From Flavobacterium limicola (GTDB lineage Bacteria; Bacteroidota; Bacteroidia; Flavobacteriales; Flavobacteriaceae), in assembly GCF_003634755.1 (NCBI RefSeq), contig NZ_RBXA01000002.1, positions 434,001 to 498,000 on the forward strand: 64,000 nucleotides of DNA, written 5' to 3'. The notes under the pieces are model-generated. The model ran no database searches and had not been told where the DNA came from. It worked only from the letters and a program-made list of their open reading frames with translations. A program made the position numbers and the translations under genes. Of this stretch, positions 16,791 to 26,101 are shown one piece after another; position 1 is the first letter of the stretch; each line of letters begins with the position of its first letter.

Positions 16791-18047
16791 TCAACCAGGA
16801 AATTCATTCTCAGTGGCTGTTTCGAAAATTTCTAAGTCAAAATATCCCACTGAAGCAATGATATGATCAAATATATCAGACATTATGTACTCGTAATTTT
16901 CAAATCGTTTGTCATGGGAAAATGCGTAAACTTCAAGCGGAACACCATGCGACGTAGATTGTAATTGGCGGCAAAGCATAAGCATATCTTGATTTAATCC
17001 GGGATATTGGAAAAGATATTCAGTTATATATTTTCGAAACAATCCTAAATTAGTCAAATTTCGTCCATTTATAGCAATGGACTTGTCAATTTTATTACTG
17101 GAATTATATTCGTCTATTTCTAATTTTCGGGTGTCAATATAATCCGAAATAAGATGAATTTTTTTTAAGTCATTTAATTCGGCCTCTTCTAAAAAACGAA
17201 TACTGCTTGTTTTGATCAGAATGTGTCTTTTGATACGACGACCGTCAGAATTGAGCATTCCACGCCAGTTTTGAAATGAATCTGAACTTAAACTATACGT
17301 AGGAATTGTGGTTGTGGTATTGTCAAAATTTCGAACTTTTACAGTCGCTAAATTGATTTCAATCACATCTCCATCAGCTCCAAATTTATCCATCGTAATC
17401 CAGTCACCAATTCGAACCATGTCATTAATAGAAACCTGAACACTAGAAACAAAACCTAAAATAGTGTCCCTGAAAATCAAGATTATCACCGCCGAAACTG
17501 CTCCTAAAATGGTTAAAAGCTCCTTTTTATCAATATCAAATAATTTTGAAATAATTAAGGTTATCCCAATAACCCAAAGCATTATCATGATTACCTGAAT
17601 AAAACTGTCTATTGGTTTATCGCTATATCTCGGTTTTAGTTTTAAATAATCGCGTAAAGCATTGAATATCGTACGTATAATCCATAAAACCAGAATGATG
17701 ATATAGATTCCAACCAATTTCCCAAAAAAGCCTTCCCAATATTCAAATCGGTCTAAAATAATTGGTACTGATTTGTAAATAAACAATAGCGGAATTAAGT
17801 GTGCGATATATTTCGCGGTTTTGTTGGTTACCAGCAAATCATCAAATTTGGTTTTGGTTTTCTGTGCGATTACAGCCATGATTGTAACTAGAACAAGTCT
17901 AAAAATCACGTATATGATATACGCCATTACGCACAAAACAACAATATTCAGCACTAAACTAAAATAGGAAGCTAAACTGTTTCCAAATCCCCATTTTCTA
18001 AATATAGGGTATAGAAAAGTGAATATTTTTTCTATGTATTTATACAT
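16791..18047 (-). CDS. Mechanosensitive ion channel, MscS family (YbdG-like)
   Basis: 418 residues with about five membrane helices (from residue 20 to about 215), the last being the pore helix with AVSAVIILIFRDTILGFVSS. The MscS beta domain follows: VRIGDWITMDKFGADGDVIE and KVRNFDNTTTTIPTYSL. The C-terminal cytoplasmic part (residues 280-418) is of the YbdG/MscM type. It releases solutes on osmotic downshock. Its start overlaps the end of the DUF3817 gene by 8 bp on the same strand, so the two are translationally coupled. Confidence 0.9.
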   Translation of the reverse strand: MYKYIEKIFTFLYPIFRKWGFGNSLASYFSLVLNIVVLCVMAYIIYVIFRLVLVTIMAVIAQKTKTKFDDLLVTNKTAKYIAHLIPLLFIYKSVPIILDRFEYWEGFFGKLVGIYIIILVLWIIRTIFNALRDYLKLKPRYSDKPIDSFIQVIMIMLWVIGITLIISKLFDIDKKELLTILGAVSAVIILIFRDTILGFVSSVQVSINDMVRIGDWITMDKFGADGDVIEINLATVKVRNFDNTTTTIPTYSLSSDSFQNWRGMLNSDGRRIKRHILIKTSSIRFLEEAELNDLKKIHLISDYIDTRKLEIDEYNSSNKIDKSIAINGRNLTNLGLFRKYITEYLFQYPGLNQDMLMLCRQLQSTSHGVPLEVYAFSHDKRFENYEYIMSDIFDHIIASVGYFDLEIFETATENEFPG

Positions 18048-18318
18048 TTTTCAGGTATTTTCTTTCTATGTAAAAAGTACCAAATGGAGGAATTGACGCA
18101 ATACAAATTATAAAATATTTTTTAAAATCCCACTTTTCTTTAAATTTTAAAATTGTTGCAAGGACAATGTATAAAGTAAATAATATTCCGTGCGCCATAC
18201 CAATATGTTTAACATAAAAAGGGTCATTATAAATATATTTCATTGGCATAGCAAAGAAAAACAATAGTAAAGCAGATATCCCCTCTATTATTGCAGTAAT
18301 TTTAAAAATCTTAAGCAT
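18040..18318 (-). CDS. DUF3817-type small integral membrane protein
   Basis: 92 residues with three hydrophobic helices. The N-terminal KITAIIEGISALLLFFFAMP and the His-containing VKHIGMAHGILFTLYIVLA are characteristic of DUF3817 proteins. Function unknown. It overlaps mscS by 8 bp and is transcribed first, which suggests joint expression with the channel. A short divergent interval of about 100 bp separates it from the DUF6155 gene. Confidence 0.82.
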   Translation of the reverse strand: MLKIFKITAIIEGISALLLFFFAMPMKYIYNDPFYVKHIGMAHGILFTLYIVLATILKFKEKWDFKKYFIICIASIPPFGTFYIERKYLKNV

Positions 18319-18394
18319 TTGAATTTATTTAGTTTTAATGTGCCAAAATTAAGTATTAAGTTTGATTTTTAGCACATTGATTCCTAAAGTAAAT

Positions 18395-18402
18395 TACTTT
18401 TG
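18395..18402 (+). promoter_or_regulatory. Predicted -7 element of the DUF6155 gene
   Basis: TACTTTTG fits TAnnTTTG and lies 18 bp before the ATG at 18421. A TTG at 18377-18379 is 15 bp upstream, somewhat close. Confidence 0.4.
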
Positions 18403-18420
18403 TATCCTTAAACTTTGATA

Positions 18421-18948
18421 ATGAGTAAACGAGATTTAAAAAAATACTTAGCTGAACTAAATAAGGAGCAACTCGAAGAACAAATTATCGAATTGTACGA
18501 GAAATTCAGTCCCGTAAAAGTCTATTATAATTTTGTTTTTAATCCAAAGGAAGAAACGCTTTTGCAGGAATGCAAACTCAAAATTTCCAATGAATATTAT
18601 CCTTTCAAAAAGGCAGGAAGACGCAGCAAACCGAAAATGCGTCGTTCTGTTGCTCAAAAATATATCAAGCATTTCCTTGTTTTAGGAGTGGATCCCTTTG
18701 TAATTGCTGATGTCATGCTGTACAATATTGAAATTGCGCAAACATTCTCATCCGAACATGATATAAAACAAGATTTGTTTTTCAAAAGTATGTTAAATTC
18801 TTTTGAACAAGCAGTAATTTTCTTGATTTCAAACGGAATTCTAAATGATTTCAAGCCAAGAATTATTGCCATACACGATGAAACCATTGTGCAGAAATGG
18901 TACAACGAACCCGAGTTCAATGCCATTATTGAGCGATTTGAATATTGA
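18421..18948 (+). CDS. DUF6155 family protein
   Basis: A 175-residue cytosolic, mostly helical protein that opens with MSKRDLKKYLAELNKEQLEEQI and carries the basic patch KKAGRRSKPKMRRS in the middle, which could bind nucleic acid. I recognise it as the DUF6155 group of Bacteroidetes; function unknown. The ATG at 18421 is preferred over TTG 18415. It precedes a helicase gene by 106 bp on the same strand, but that gene appears to have its own promoter. Confidence 0.72.
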   Translation: MSKRDLKKYLAELNKEQLEEQIIELYEKFSPVKVYYNFVFNPKEETLLQECKLKISNEYYPFKKAGRRSKPKMRRSVAQKYIKHFLVLGVDPFVIADVMLYNIEIAQTFSSEHDIKQDLFFKSMLNSFEQAVIFLISNGILNDFKPRIIAIHDETIVQKWYNEPEFNAIIERFEY

Positions 18949-19026
18949 ATAGTTTCATAATTCAATTTTATTTAATCAATCGTTTTTTTTTTAATTAAAA
19001 ATCACAATTAAACTGTTTTTTAGGTG

Positions 19027-19034
19027 TATTTTTG
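19027..19034 (+). promoter_or_regulatory. Predicted -7 element for the SF2 helicase gene
   Basis: TATTTTTG matches TAnnTTTG exactly and lies 20 bp before the ATG at 19055. No clear TTTG -33 element is visible. Confidence 0.4.
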
Positions 19035-19054
19035 CAAAAATCCAACAATAAGCA

Positions 19055-20599
19055 ATGTCCCAAAACACTTTAGAAATAGAAATCGAAGACAAAAAAGAAC
19101 TTTATGCGTACCAAAAAGGCGATATCGATGCCATCTTTGAACGCATAGATAATGCACCACCACAACACCATTTGTTATACCAATTGCCTACCGGTGGTGG
19201 AAAAACAGTAGTTTTTTCGGAAATAGTACGCCGTTATTTATCACAACACGAGAAAAAAGTAGTTGTTCTAACACACCGAATTGAGTTGTGTAAGCAAACT
19301 TCAAAAATGTTGAAGGGTTTTGACGTGAAAAATAAAATCATAAACAGTAAAGTAAAAGAACTTCCAGACCAAAACGATTATTCTTGTTTTGTAGCCATGG
19401 TTGAAACTTTGAAAAACCGTATCAATGATGAAAAACTTCATTTGGATAATGTAGGATTAGTAATCATCGATGAGGCGCATTACAATTCGTTCCGCAAATT
19501 ATTGAGCTCTTTCAAAAATGCCTTTATATTAGGAGTTACCGCAACACCTTTAAGTTCAAATATTAAATTGCCAATGCACGAAAGCTACGATGAATTAATC
19601 GTAGGAGACACCATAAGTTCTTTGATTGCAAATGGATTTTTGGCAAAGGCAGTTACGTATAGCTATGATGTGGGTTTAACGTCATTGAAAGTGGGAATCA
19701 ACGGAGATTATACGGTAAAATCATCTGATGATTTATATACAAATATGGCCATGCAGGAAAAATTGTTGCATGCTTATACGGAGAAATCTTTGGGTAAGAA
19801 AACCTTAATTTTTAATAATGGTATCAATACCTCTTTGTATGTGTATGAAACTTTTAGAGAAGCTGGTTATGCCATTCGCCATTTAGATAACACCAGTAAT
19901 AACGAGGAAAGAAAGGATATTTTACATTGGTTCAAGCATACGCCTGATGCCATTCTAACATCAGTAGGGATTCTTACAACCGGTTTTGATGAGCCAACAG
20001 TAGAAACTATAATTTTAAATAGAGCAACAAAATCGTTGACATTATACTATCAAATGATTGGTCGTGGTTCCAGAAAATTACCTAATAAAGATACCTTTAA
20101 TGTTATCGATTTAGGAAATAATGCAGCCCGATTTGGATTGTGGAGCGAGCCTGTAAACTGGCAGCACATTTTTAAATCACCAGAGTTTTATCTGGAAAAT
20201 TTACGTGACGATACTGAAATTGAATTGTATTTTAAATACAGCATGCCGCCGGATATTCGTGCTAAATTCAGCAAAACGGAAGTTGTAACTTTTGATGTAG
20301 ATGAAGAACACAAACTCATTATTAAACAAAATTTGCGCTCCAAAGAAGTGCTTGACAAATCGCTAGAACAACACGCTGCCATGTGTGTAGACAATTCAGA
20401 TACATTACAAGAGGCAAAAATATTAGGTAAACTGTTAGATGATGATATCGATTGTCGCATCAAACGCTATTCTAAATGTTTGAGTCAATGCAGTAAAAAT
20501 TACCGAGAATGGCTTGTTGACGATTACAAATTAAAGTTAGTATTGTTAACTGGGAAAAAATATCGTGAAAAAATCATGAACGAACCGGATGAAGATTAA
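19055..20599 (+). CDS. SF2 DEAD/DEAH-box helicase (SSL2/RadD-like)
   Basis: 514 residues. N-terminal Q-like region (YAYQKGDIDAIFERI), Walker A in QLPTGGGKTVVFSE, Walker B in VGLVIIDEAHYN, motif III GVTATPLSS, then the helicase C domain with motif V ILTTGFDEPTVETI and motif VI QMIGRGSRKLPNK. This is the layout of the SSL2/RadD/XPB-like group in bacteria, suggesting a role in DNA repair or restart; the specific role is not established. The C-terminal 120 residues have two pairs of cysteines but no clear zinc finger. Confidence 0.88.
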   Translation: MSQNTLEIEIEDKKELYAYQKGDIDAIFERIDNAPPQHHLLYQLPTGGGKTVVFSEIVRRYLSQHEKKVVVLTHRIELCKQTSKMLKGFDVKNKIINSKVKELPDQNDYSCFVAMVETLKNRINDEKLHLDNVGLVIIDEAHYNSFRKLLSSFKNAFILGVTATPLSSNIKLPMHESYDELIVGDTISSLIANGFLAKAVTYSYDVGLTSLKVGINGDYTVKSSDDLYTNMAMQEKLLHAYTEKSLGKKTLIFNNGINTSLYVYETFREAGYAIRHLDNTSNNEERKDILHWFKHTPDAILTSVGILTTGFDEPTVETIILNRATKSLTLYYQMIGRGSRKLPNKDTFNVIDLGNNAARFGLWSEPVNWQHIFKSPEFYLENLRDDTEIELYFKYSMPPDIRAKFSKTEVVTFDVDEEHKLIIKQNLRSKEVLDKSLEQHAAMCVDNSDTLQEAKILGKLLDDDIDCRIKRYSKCLSQCSKNYREWLVDDYKLKLVLLTGKKYREKIMNEPDED

Positions 20600-20612
20600 T
20601 AATTCTTTTTCA

Positions 20613-20702
20613 AGGAGCTAATCCCGCTGTACACTATATCTGTTGTGGTCTCGTAAAAAAAAAACGAGACCACAACAGGATGCCGTTTCCATCAGGGCTA
20701 AA
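20613..20702. repeat. Flavobacterial intergenic repeat copy 1 (AGGAGCTA ... AGGGCTAAA) with hairpin
   Basis: Starts AGGAGCTAATCCCGCTGTAC and ends ATCAGGGCTAAA. Inside is a perfect 15-bp stem, CTGTTGTGGTCTCGT (20640-20654) with ACGAGACCACAACAG (20664-20678). A relative with the same ends lies at 59998-60126. Both copies begin within 15 bp of a stop codon, so they may also act as transcript ends. Confidence 0.7.
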
Positions 20703-20754
20703 AATTACGTTTACAAAACAACTATTTTTTATAAAAATATAAAATCCAAAAAAA

Positions 20755-22104
20755 ATGCCAAAACAATTCTCTGATTTAGGAATTTTAGCACCCATATTAA
20801 AAGCGATTACCGAATTGAAAATTGTTGTACCAACAGAAATTCAGCAAAAAACAATTCCGTTATTATTATCAAATACTACGGATTTGGTTGGACTTGCTAA
20901 AACAGGTACAGGAAAAACAGCTGCTTTTGGATTGCCTATTTTGCAATTAATAGATACTGATAAACCAGTTGTACAAGCCGTTATTTTGGTTCCAACTCGT
21001 GAACTAGGACAACAAATATTTAAAAATTTAGAGTCTTTTGCTAAATTTTTACCCGAAGTTTCTATTGCGGCAACTTGTGGAGGAATTCCAATCAAACCAC
21101 AAATAGAACGACTTTCATTGCCTACTCACATTGTTGTGGCAACTCCGGGACGTTTAATCGATTTGATTCAGCGCAAAGCAATAAACTTAAAGGAAACCAA
21201 ATTTCTCGTGCTCGATGAAGCCGATGAAATGGTTACAATATTAAAAGAAAGCTTAGACGAAATAATCGCTGAGTTACCTGTTGCGCATAAGACTTTTTTA
21301 TTCTCGGCAACCATGCCAGGAACTATAAAACAATTGATTCAGAACTATTTGAACAAAAATGTGATCCAAGTTAGTGCCAACATGGAAACAATAGGAAATC
21401 AAGGAATTGACCATGAATATATTGTGGTGGATCCCATTGAAAAACTAGATGTTTTAATGCATTTCTTGAATTCTAAAGAAGGAGAACGCGGAATTATTTT
21501 TTGTAAAACGAAAGCTGCAGTCAATAAATTAGCTAAAAACTTAGCTATCAACCGATTTTCTTCGGGTGCATTGCATGGAAGTTTATCGCAAGGAATTAGA
21601 GATAGAATCATGGAGCAATTCCGTAAAGGACATATCAGTATATTAGTAGCTACAGATTTAGCCGCAAGAGGAATTGACGTAAAGGAAATCTCTTATGTGG
21701 TTAATTATCATTTACCGGACGTTTATGAAGCTTACGTACATCGTAGTGGTAGAACAGCTAGAGCAGGAGCAAAGGGGCTTTCTTTGACGGTATTACAACC
21801 GGAAGAAGTAGTTGAAATCGCTGATTTTGAAAAAGAGTTGGGAATAAAATTTAAAGAATTCAAAAAACCTACTGTTGCCAGCATCGAAGAAAACAATACG
21901 TTATTATGGGCTAAGCAAATCTTTAAAACAAAACCCAATCATGATGTTGCTCCAGAATTTAAAGAAAAAATAAAAACTGTTTTTCATCATTTGACTAAAG
22001 ATGAATTGATAGAAAAGTTGTTAGCCAATCATTTACTTCAGACAAAAAATGAAGCACTTTCAAAAACAGAGAAACCAATTAAAAAACAAAAAAGAATGAA
22101 TTAA
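20755..22104 (+). CDS. DEAD-box RNA helicase (RhlE/DbpA-like)
   Basis: 449 residues with all DEAD-box motifs: Q motif (FSDLGI ... PTEIQQKTIP), AKTGTGKTAAF, PTRELGQQ, TPGRLIDL, VLDEADEMV, FSATMP, and HRSGRTARAGAKG. The C-terminal tail (about 380-449) is basic and lacks a recognisable DbpA RNA-binding fold. It likely remodels rRNA or mRNA. It is convergent with the MFS gene, with only 27 bp between, and no clear hairpin there. Confidence 0.92.
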   Translation: MPKQFSDLGILAPILKAITELKIVVPTEIQQKTIPLLLSNTTDLVGLAKTGTGKTAAFGLPILQLIDTDKPVVQAVILVPTRELGQQIFKNLESFAKFLPEVSIAATCGGIPIKPQIERLSLPTHIVVATPGRLIDLIQRKAINLKETKFLVLDEADEMVTILKESLDEIIAELPVAHKTFLFSATMPGTIKQLIQNYLNKNVIQVSANMETIGNQGIDHEYIVVDPIEKLDVLMHFLNSKEGERGIIFCKTKAAVNKLAKNLAINRFSSGALHGSLSQGIRDRIMEQFRKGHISILVATDLAARGIDVKEISYVVNYHLPDVYEAYVHRSGRTARAGAKGLSLTVLQPEEVVEIADFEKELGIKFKEFKKPTVASIEENNTLLWAKQIFKTKPNHDVAPEFKEKIKTVFHHLTKDELIEKLLANHLLQTKNEALSKTEKPIKKQKRMN

Positions 22105-22131
22105 TCAAATTTCATTCTCTTTTGTGAACAA

Positions 22132-23376
22132 TTAATGAACTATTACAATTTCTTCATCACCAGAAGTTGTAATAGTTTTTTTTATGTTTCGTTTCCCCAG
22201 AATTAAAATGATCAATGCCAGAATTGTAGAAACCGTCATAATCCAAACCATTGGTAACATAGAATTTTTTACAAAAACGCCGACTGCAAAAGATGCTAAA
22301 GCACCTAAACCTAACTGAATCGCACCCATCAATGCGGAGGCACTTCCGGCGTTTCTTGAGAAAGGAGCAAGTGTAAGTCCTGCAGTATTGGGATTTGAGA
22401 TACCCAAACAAGCCAGAAATAAAAACAATATTGCAATAGTTTCATATAAACCCAAAAGCTCATTCATTGCCAAAATCAGAAATAAAACACTAATTACTGC
22501 CTGTAAAACTAAAGCCCCTAGAATCATTTGTTCACTATTGAATTTTCTTAATAACAATGAATTTAATTGGCTGGCACTTATAAAACTTAAAGACATAAAG
22601 GCAAATATCCAGCCATACGTTTTTGCATCAACTTCAAAAATATCCATAAATAAAATAGGAGAGGCTGCTACGTAAGTAAACAATCCAGAAAATGCGATTG
22701 CTCCAGCAAAAGCGTACGTATAAAATTGAGGCTCTTTGAGAATGCTAATAAAGTTGCTGATAATAGGTTTTGGTTTTAAAGAAATAGAAGTATCAGGCAA
22801 ATAGCTGTTTGGTAAAACGATTTGGGCTGCAATTAGAATTACAATTCCCATACACATCAATATAAAAAATACGGTATGCCAACCATAATCTTCGGTAACG
22901 TAACCACCAATAGTCGGCGCCAGCATTGGCGAAAGCCCAACAACTAACATTAATAAAGAAAACACTTTTGGAATATCTTTTACTGGAAACAAATCCCGAA
23001 CCATAGAAACAGAAGCTACTGTAGCAGCACAACTACCAACAGCTTGAATAAATCGTAATCCAATAAAAGTATCAATATCAGTTACAAAAACGCAACCTAA
23101 TGACGCAAATATGTAAACTAACAATCCTATAAATAAAGGTTTTTTTCGACCAAAACGGTCTAATAAAGGTCCGTAAAGCAATTGTCCTGCGGAAATTCCG
23201 ATAAAATAACTGGATAAAGTCATCGAAACATTAGCAACCGAAGTATTTAAATCCTTTGCAATCCCAGCAAAACCCGGTAAATACATGTCTATTGAAAAAG
23301 GACCTAAAGCTGTTAATGAGCCTAAAATCAGGATCAATTTGATATATCTTGTTTGTGTCATTTCGGAATCGCTCAT
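22132..23376 (-). CDS. Bcr/CflA-type multidrug efflux MFS transporter
   Basis: 414 residues with 12 predicted membrane helices. FSIDMYLPGFAGIAKDLN in helix 1 and GPLLDRFGRKKPLFIGL in the loop between helices 2 and 3 are typical of the Bcr/CflA drug:H+ antiporter group. It exports small toxic molecules from the inner membrane; substrate unknown. Start at 23376, with a second Met at 23361 possible. The upstream minus-strand regulator gene ends its own coding region 117 bp away and need not be linked to it. Confidence 0.9.
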   Translation of the reverse strand: MSDSEMTQTRYIKLILILGSLTALGPFSIDMYLPGFAGIAKDLNTSVANVSMTLSSYFIGISAGQLLYGPLLDRFGRKKPLFIGLLVYIFASLGCVFVTDIDTFIGLRFIQAVGSCAATVASVSMVRDLFPVKDIPKVFSLLMLVVGLSPMLAPTIGGYVTEDYGWHTVFFILMCMGIVILIAAQIVLPNSYLPDTSISLKPKPIISNFISILKEPQFYTYAFAGAIAFSGLFTYVAASPILFMDIFEVDAKTYGWIFAFMSLSFISASQLNSLLLRKFNSEQMILGALVLQAVISVLFLILAMNELLGLYETIAILFLFLACLGISNPNTAGLTLAPFSRNAGSASALMGAIQLGLGALASFAVGVFVKNSMLPMVWIMTVSTILALIILILGKRNIKKTITTSGDEEIVIVH

Positions 23377-23493
23377 GAAAATTGGGATTTTTTAATTTTT
23401 TGCAAAGGTAAATAATTAACATCCGAATCGAGACACTTTCCTGCTTTATATAACAAATTGAAATCAATCAATCTTTAAAAAGAAAACAGCAAT

Positions 23494-24228
23494 TTAAATA
23501 TTGATTAAATAAGATTCCTTATAAATTTTTTGATACACATCCTTGCTGAACATAAACAGTTGGGATGGTCTTTTTGAAACACCTACTTGCTTTTCATCCA
23601 AGGCAATAATATACTTTTTCGTCAGCAGTTTTCTTCTGAAATTTCGATTATCCATTTCATTTCCCAGTATAGATTCATACGTATCCTGCAATTCATTGAA
23701 AGTGAATTTATCAGGCAAAAGTTCAAAAATAATAGGTTTATATAGTGCTTTTTCTTTTAAATCAGCATAGGCTTCATTGATAATATCTTTGTGATCAAAT
23801 CCCAATTCCGGTAAATTACTGACAGGAAACCACTGCGCTTCATATTTGTTATTTTCTAAATTTACGTCTTGAGTTTTCAATAAAAAATAATACGCAATTG
23901 TTATGGTACGTTGGTTAAAATTTTCATTTTGAGCCCAAATAATATCTTTTTCATTCATCAAACGATTTGGATCTCCAAAAACTTTAAATTGTTTTTTATA
24001 AACATTATCAAGTCCTGTTAACTCCTTCAAAACTCTGGATGCAGTTTCATCTATGGTTTCCTGCTCAAATGTATGGTAGCCCGTAAGAACATAATCGTTA
24101 ACCAACGGCTCGTGATTTTCATTAGATTCTAAATAGCGTTTTATCAATAATACGTTAAGTGATTTGGTAGTGCCGTCAAAACCAAAAACGACGCAGTCTA
24201 CAGATATATTTGGAATTATTTTAGACAT
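23494..24228 (-). CDS. NrtR/AraR-like transcriptional regulator: degenerate Nudix domain plus winged helix
   Basis: 244 residues. Residues about 8-145 have the Nudix fold, but the Nudix box reads G50-x6-E57-x7-R65-VLKEL-TG72: one residue is inserted and two of the three REUxEE glutamates are replaced, so hydrolysis is unlikely. Residues about 150-240 match the C-terminal winged helix of the NrtR family (FTFNELQDTYESILGNEMDN, FRRKLLTKKYI). In Bacteroides a relative, AraR, senses arabinose. This gene is divergent from a sugar operon starting at 24695, so regulation of that operon by a sugar or sugar phosphate is the best inference. Confidence 0.83.
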   Translation of the reverse strand: MSKIIPNISVDCVVFGFDGTTKSLNVLLIKRYLESNENHEPLVNDYVLTGYHTFEQETIDETASRVLKELTGLDNVYKKQFKVFGDPNRLMNEKDIIWAQNENFNQRTITIAYYFLLKTQDVNLENNKYEAQWFPVSNLPELGFDHKDIINEAYADLKEKALYKPIIFELLPDKFTFNELQDTYESILGNEMDNRNFRRKLLTKKYIIALDEKQVGVSKRPSQLFMFSKDVYQKIYKESYLINI

Positions 24229-24694
24229 AATAAAGAGTGAGAATATAAATAATTTTTGAAAGAGGCAATGTTACGCAGCATCTTTTCCTACTACAAAACT
24301 AATGATTTATTTATAATTAAATATTTTCTAAAACACGAATTACTTTTGTAATAAAACGTCACTATTACGTTATATGTATTTTATAACAAAAAAATTCATA
24401 TTTATTAAAAAAGTACATTATTATGCTAATATTTGCCATATATAGATAATTTTTAAGTTTTTTTTATTGCTAATTAAAAAAAAATAATACATTTGAAAAA
24501 TAATAATCAAAATGACGCTTAATATTAAAAAGCTTTTATAATATTGTAAAATCAAATTTTTGACCTGAAATAGATTCAAGTATTTGATATATTAAGAGCA
24601 TAAAAAAATAAAATTTAAGTATATAATAGTTACCGTTCATAAAATTTAAAACCACCAAAAACTTATTTGAGCCATTTTTTAAAATAAAACTTCT
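24229..24694. other. 466-bp divergent regulatory region between the NrtR-like gene and the porin gene
   Basis: Very AT-rich, no supported ORF. Two adjacent inverted repeats stand out: ATTAC-TTTT-GTAAT at 24339-24352 and AACGT-N7-ACGTT at 24355-24371. They are candidates for operators of the divergent regulator. No TAnnTTTG element is obvious close to the porin ATG. Confidence 0.5.
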
Positions 24695-26077
24695 ATGCAA
24701 AAAGCACTTTTTATATTCCTATTTTCAATACTGTTCATTCCAATTTATTCACAGGTGGTTATAACTAATTCGAATTTTTCATTAGGCACAACGGGTCGAA
24801 TCGGGGTTGGGCTTTCGCCAAATGGTGAAGGAAATATGTGGAAACCTTTGAATCTTTCCGGCCAAGGATCATTAGGCGGACGTTTAGAACAAACGGACTA
24901 TATCGATATATTACCTGCAATACACTTTTCTCCAAAAATTGACGGTAAAGACAGCACAAACGTAACGTTTCAAATGCGTTTGGGAATGTATTCTGCCAAT
25001 GGTCAGTTTGTGGGAAATGTAAGTTCCCGTTCTAATAATGGGTTGACTTTTATTCTTCCCGAAGCTTATATTGAAGCCAGAAATATCATGGGAAGTAAAT
25101 GGTCCGCTTGGGCAGGATCCCGTTTTCGTCGCTATGATGACATTCATATCAGTGATTACTTTTATTTTGATGATCATTCCGCGCAAGGTTTTGGCGTAAG
25201 CCATAAAAACACAGAACTAACCATGTTGATGCCAGCTTCTGCTGATTCAACAAATGTGTATCCTTATAATTATGAAGTTACCGTTGCCGGCGCAACAAAT
25301 CCTGCTATTCGCCAACGTATGGTTTGGATTGGCGAACACAGTATTCACTTAAAAAATGATAATGTAATTAAACTTTTGGGGGAGTTTCATTATGTTGCTG
25401 CCAACTCAAAAAATGCTTCTAAAAACTATCCATCGGATAACGGCTGGGTAGCTGGAATTAAATACAATAATCCATTCAAAACTGCTTTACCGGGTTCATT
25501 CAATCAACTTTCTTTACGATATGGTTCCGGAATTGCAAATGGAGGTGACAATGGAAACACTTTTACCTGGGCAACTTACGGAGCCCCAGATTCTGAAGGC
25601 AAATATACAAATGCGTATTCCTTTACCATAGTGGAACATTTTCTGTTAAACCTTTCGCAAAAATTCAGTATCAACGGATATGGCGTTTTCACAAAAAGCA
25701 AAGGCGGTTCTGCCAGTACAAATACGGACGAATACTTCAACGGAAATCAGTTGTACAATCAAAAAACAGATTTCGTAGTTGGTTTCAGAAGCTTCTTTTA
25801 TGTAACGAAGTGGTTGCACTTGATTGAAGAAGTGCATTATGCCGTAAGAAAAGATGGTGATAATTCAGAAGCCAATATGTGGAAATTTTCTTTTGTTCCT
25901 ACCATTGTACCATTAGGAAAAAAAGACCCTTGGAGCCGTCCACACATCAGACTTATAGCCACGTTAGCACACTACAACGATTACGCTAGCAATAATAACT
26001 ATTCACCTTTTTTACAAGTGAACCAAAAACGTTGGGGCTCTTTTATTGGAGTAAAAACGGAATGGTGGTTATTTTAA
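24695..26077 (+). CDS. LamB/maltoporin-like carbohydrate porin
   Basis: 460 residues with a signal peptide (MQKALFIFLFSILFIPIYS, cleaved near Q20). The sequence alternates beta strands and has LamB-type landmarks: early GRIGVGLSP, WAGSRFRRYDDIHISDYFYFD, and a C-terminal strand series WSRPHIRLIATLAHYNDY ending in TEWWLF with terminal Phe for Bam assembly. LamB-like 18-strand porins pass oligosaccharides across the outer membrane and are unusual in Bacteroidetes, which mostly use SusC/SusD. First gene of the sugar operon, 24 bp before the epimerase gene. Confidence 0.75.
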   Translation: MQKALFIFLFSILFIPIYSQVVITNSNFSLGTTGRIGVGLSPNGEGNMWKPLNLSGQGSLGGRLEQTDYIDILPAIHFSPKIDGKDSTNVTFQMRLGMYSANGQFVGNVSSRSNNGLTFILPEAYIEARNIMGSKWSAWAGSRFRRYDDIHISDYFYFDDHSAQGFGVSHKNTELTMLMPASADSTNVYPYNYEVTVAGATNPAIRQRMVWIGEHSIHLKNDNVIKLLGEFHYVAANSKNASKNYPSDNGWVAGIKYNNPFKTALPGSFNQLSLRYGSGIANGGDNGNTFTWATYGAPDSEGKYTNAYSFTIVEHFLLNLSQKFSINGYGVFTKSKGGSASTNTDEYFNGNQLYNQKTDFVVGFRSFFYVTKWLHLIEEVHYAVRKDGDNSEANMWKFSFVPTIVPLGKKDPWSRPHIRLIATLAHYNDYASNNNYSPFLQVNQKRWGSFIGVKTEWWLF

Positions 26078-26101
26078 TAAATAAATTTAAATTATATAGA
26101 T

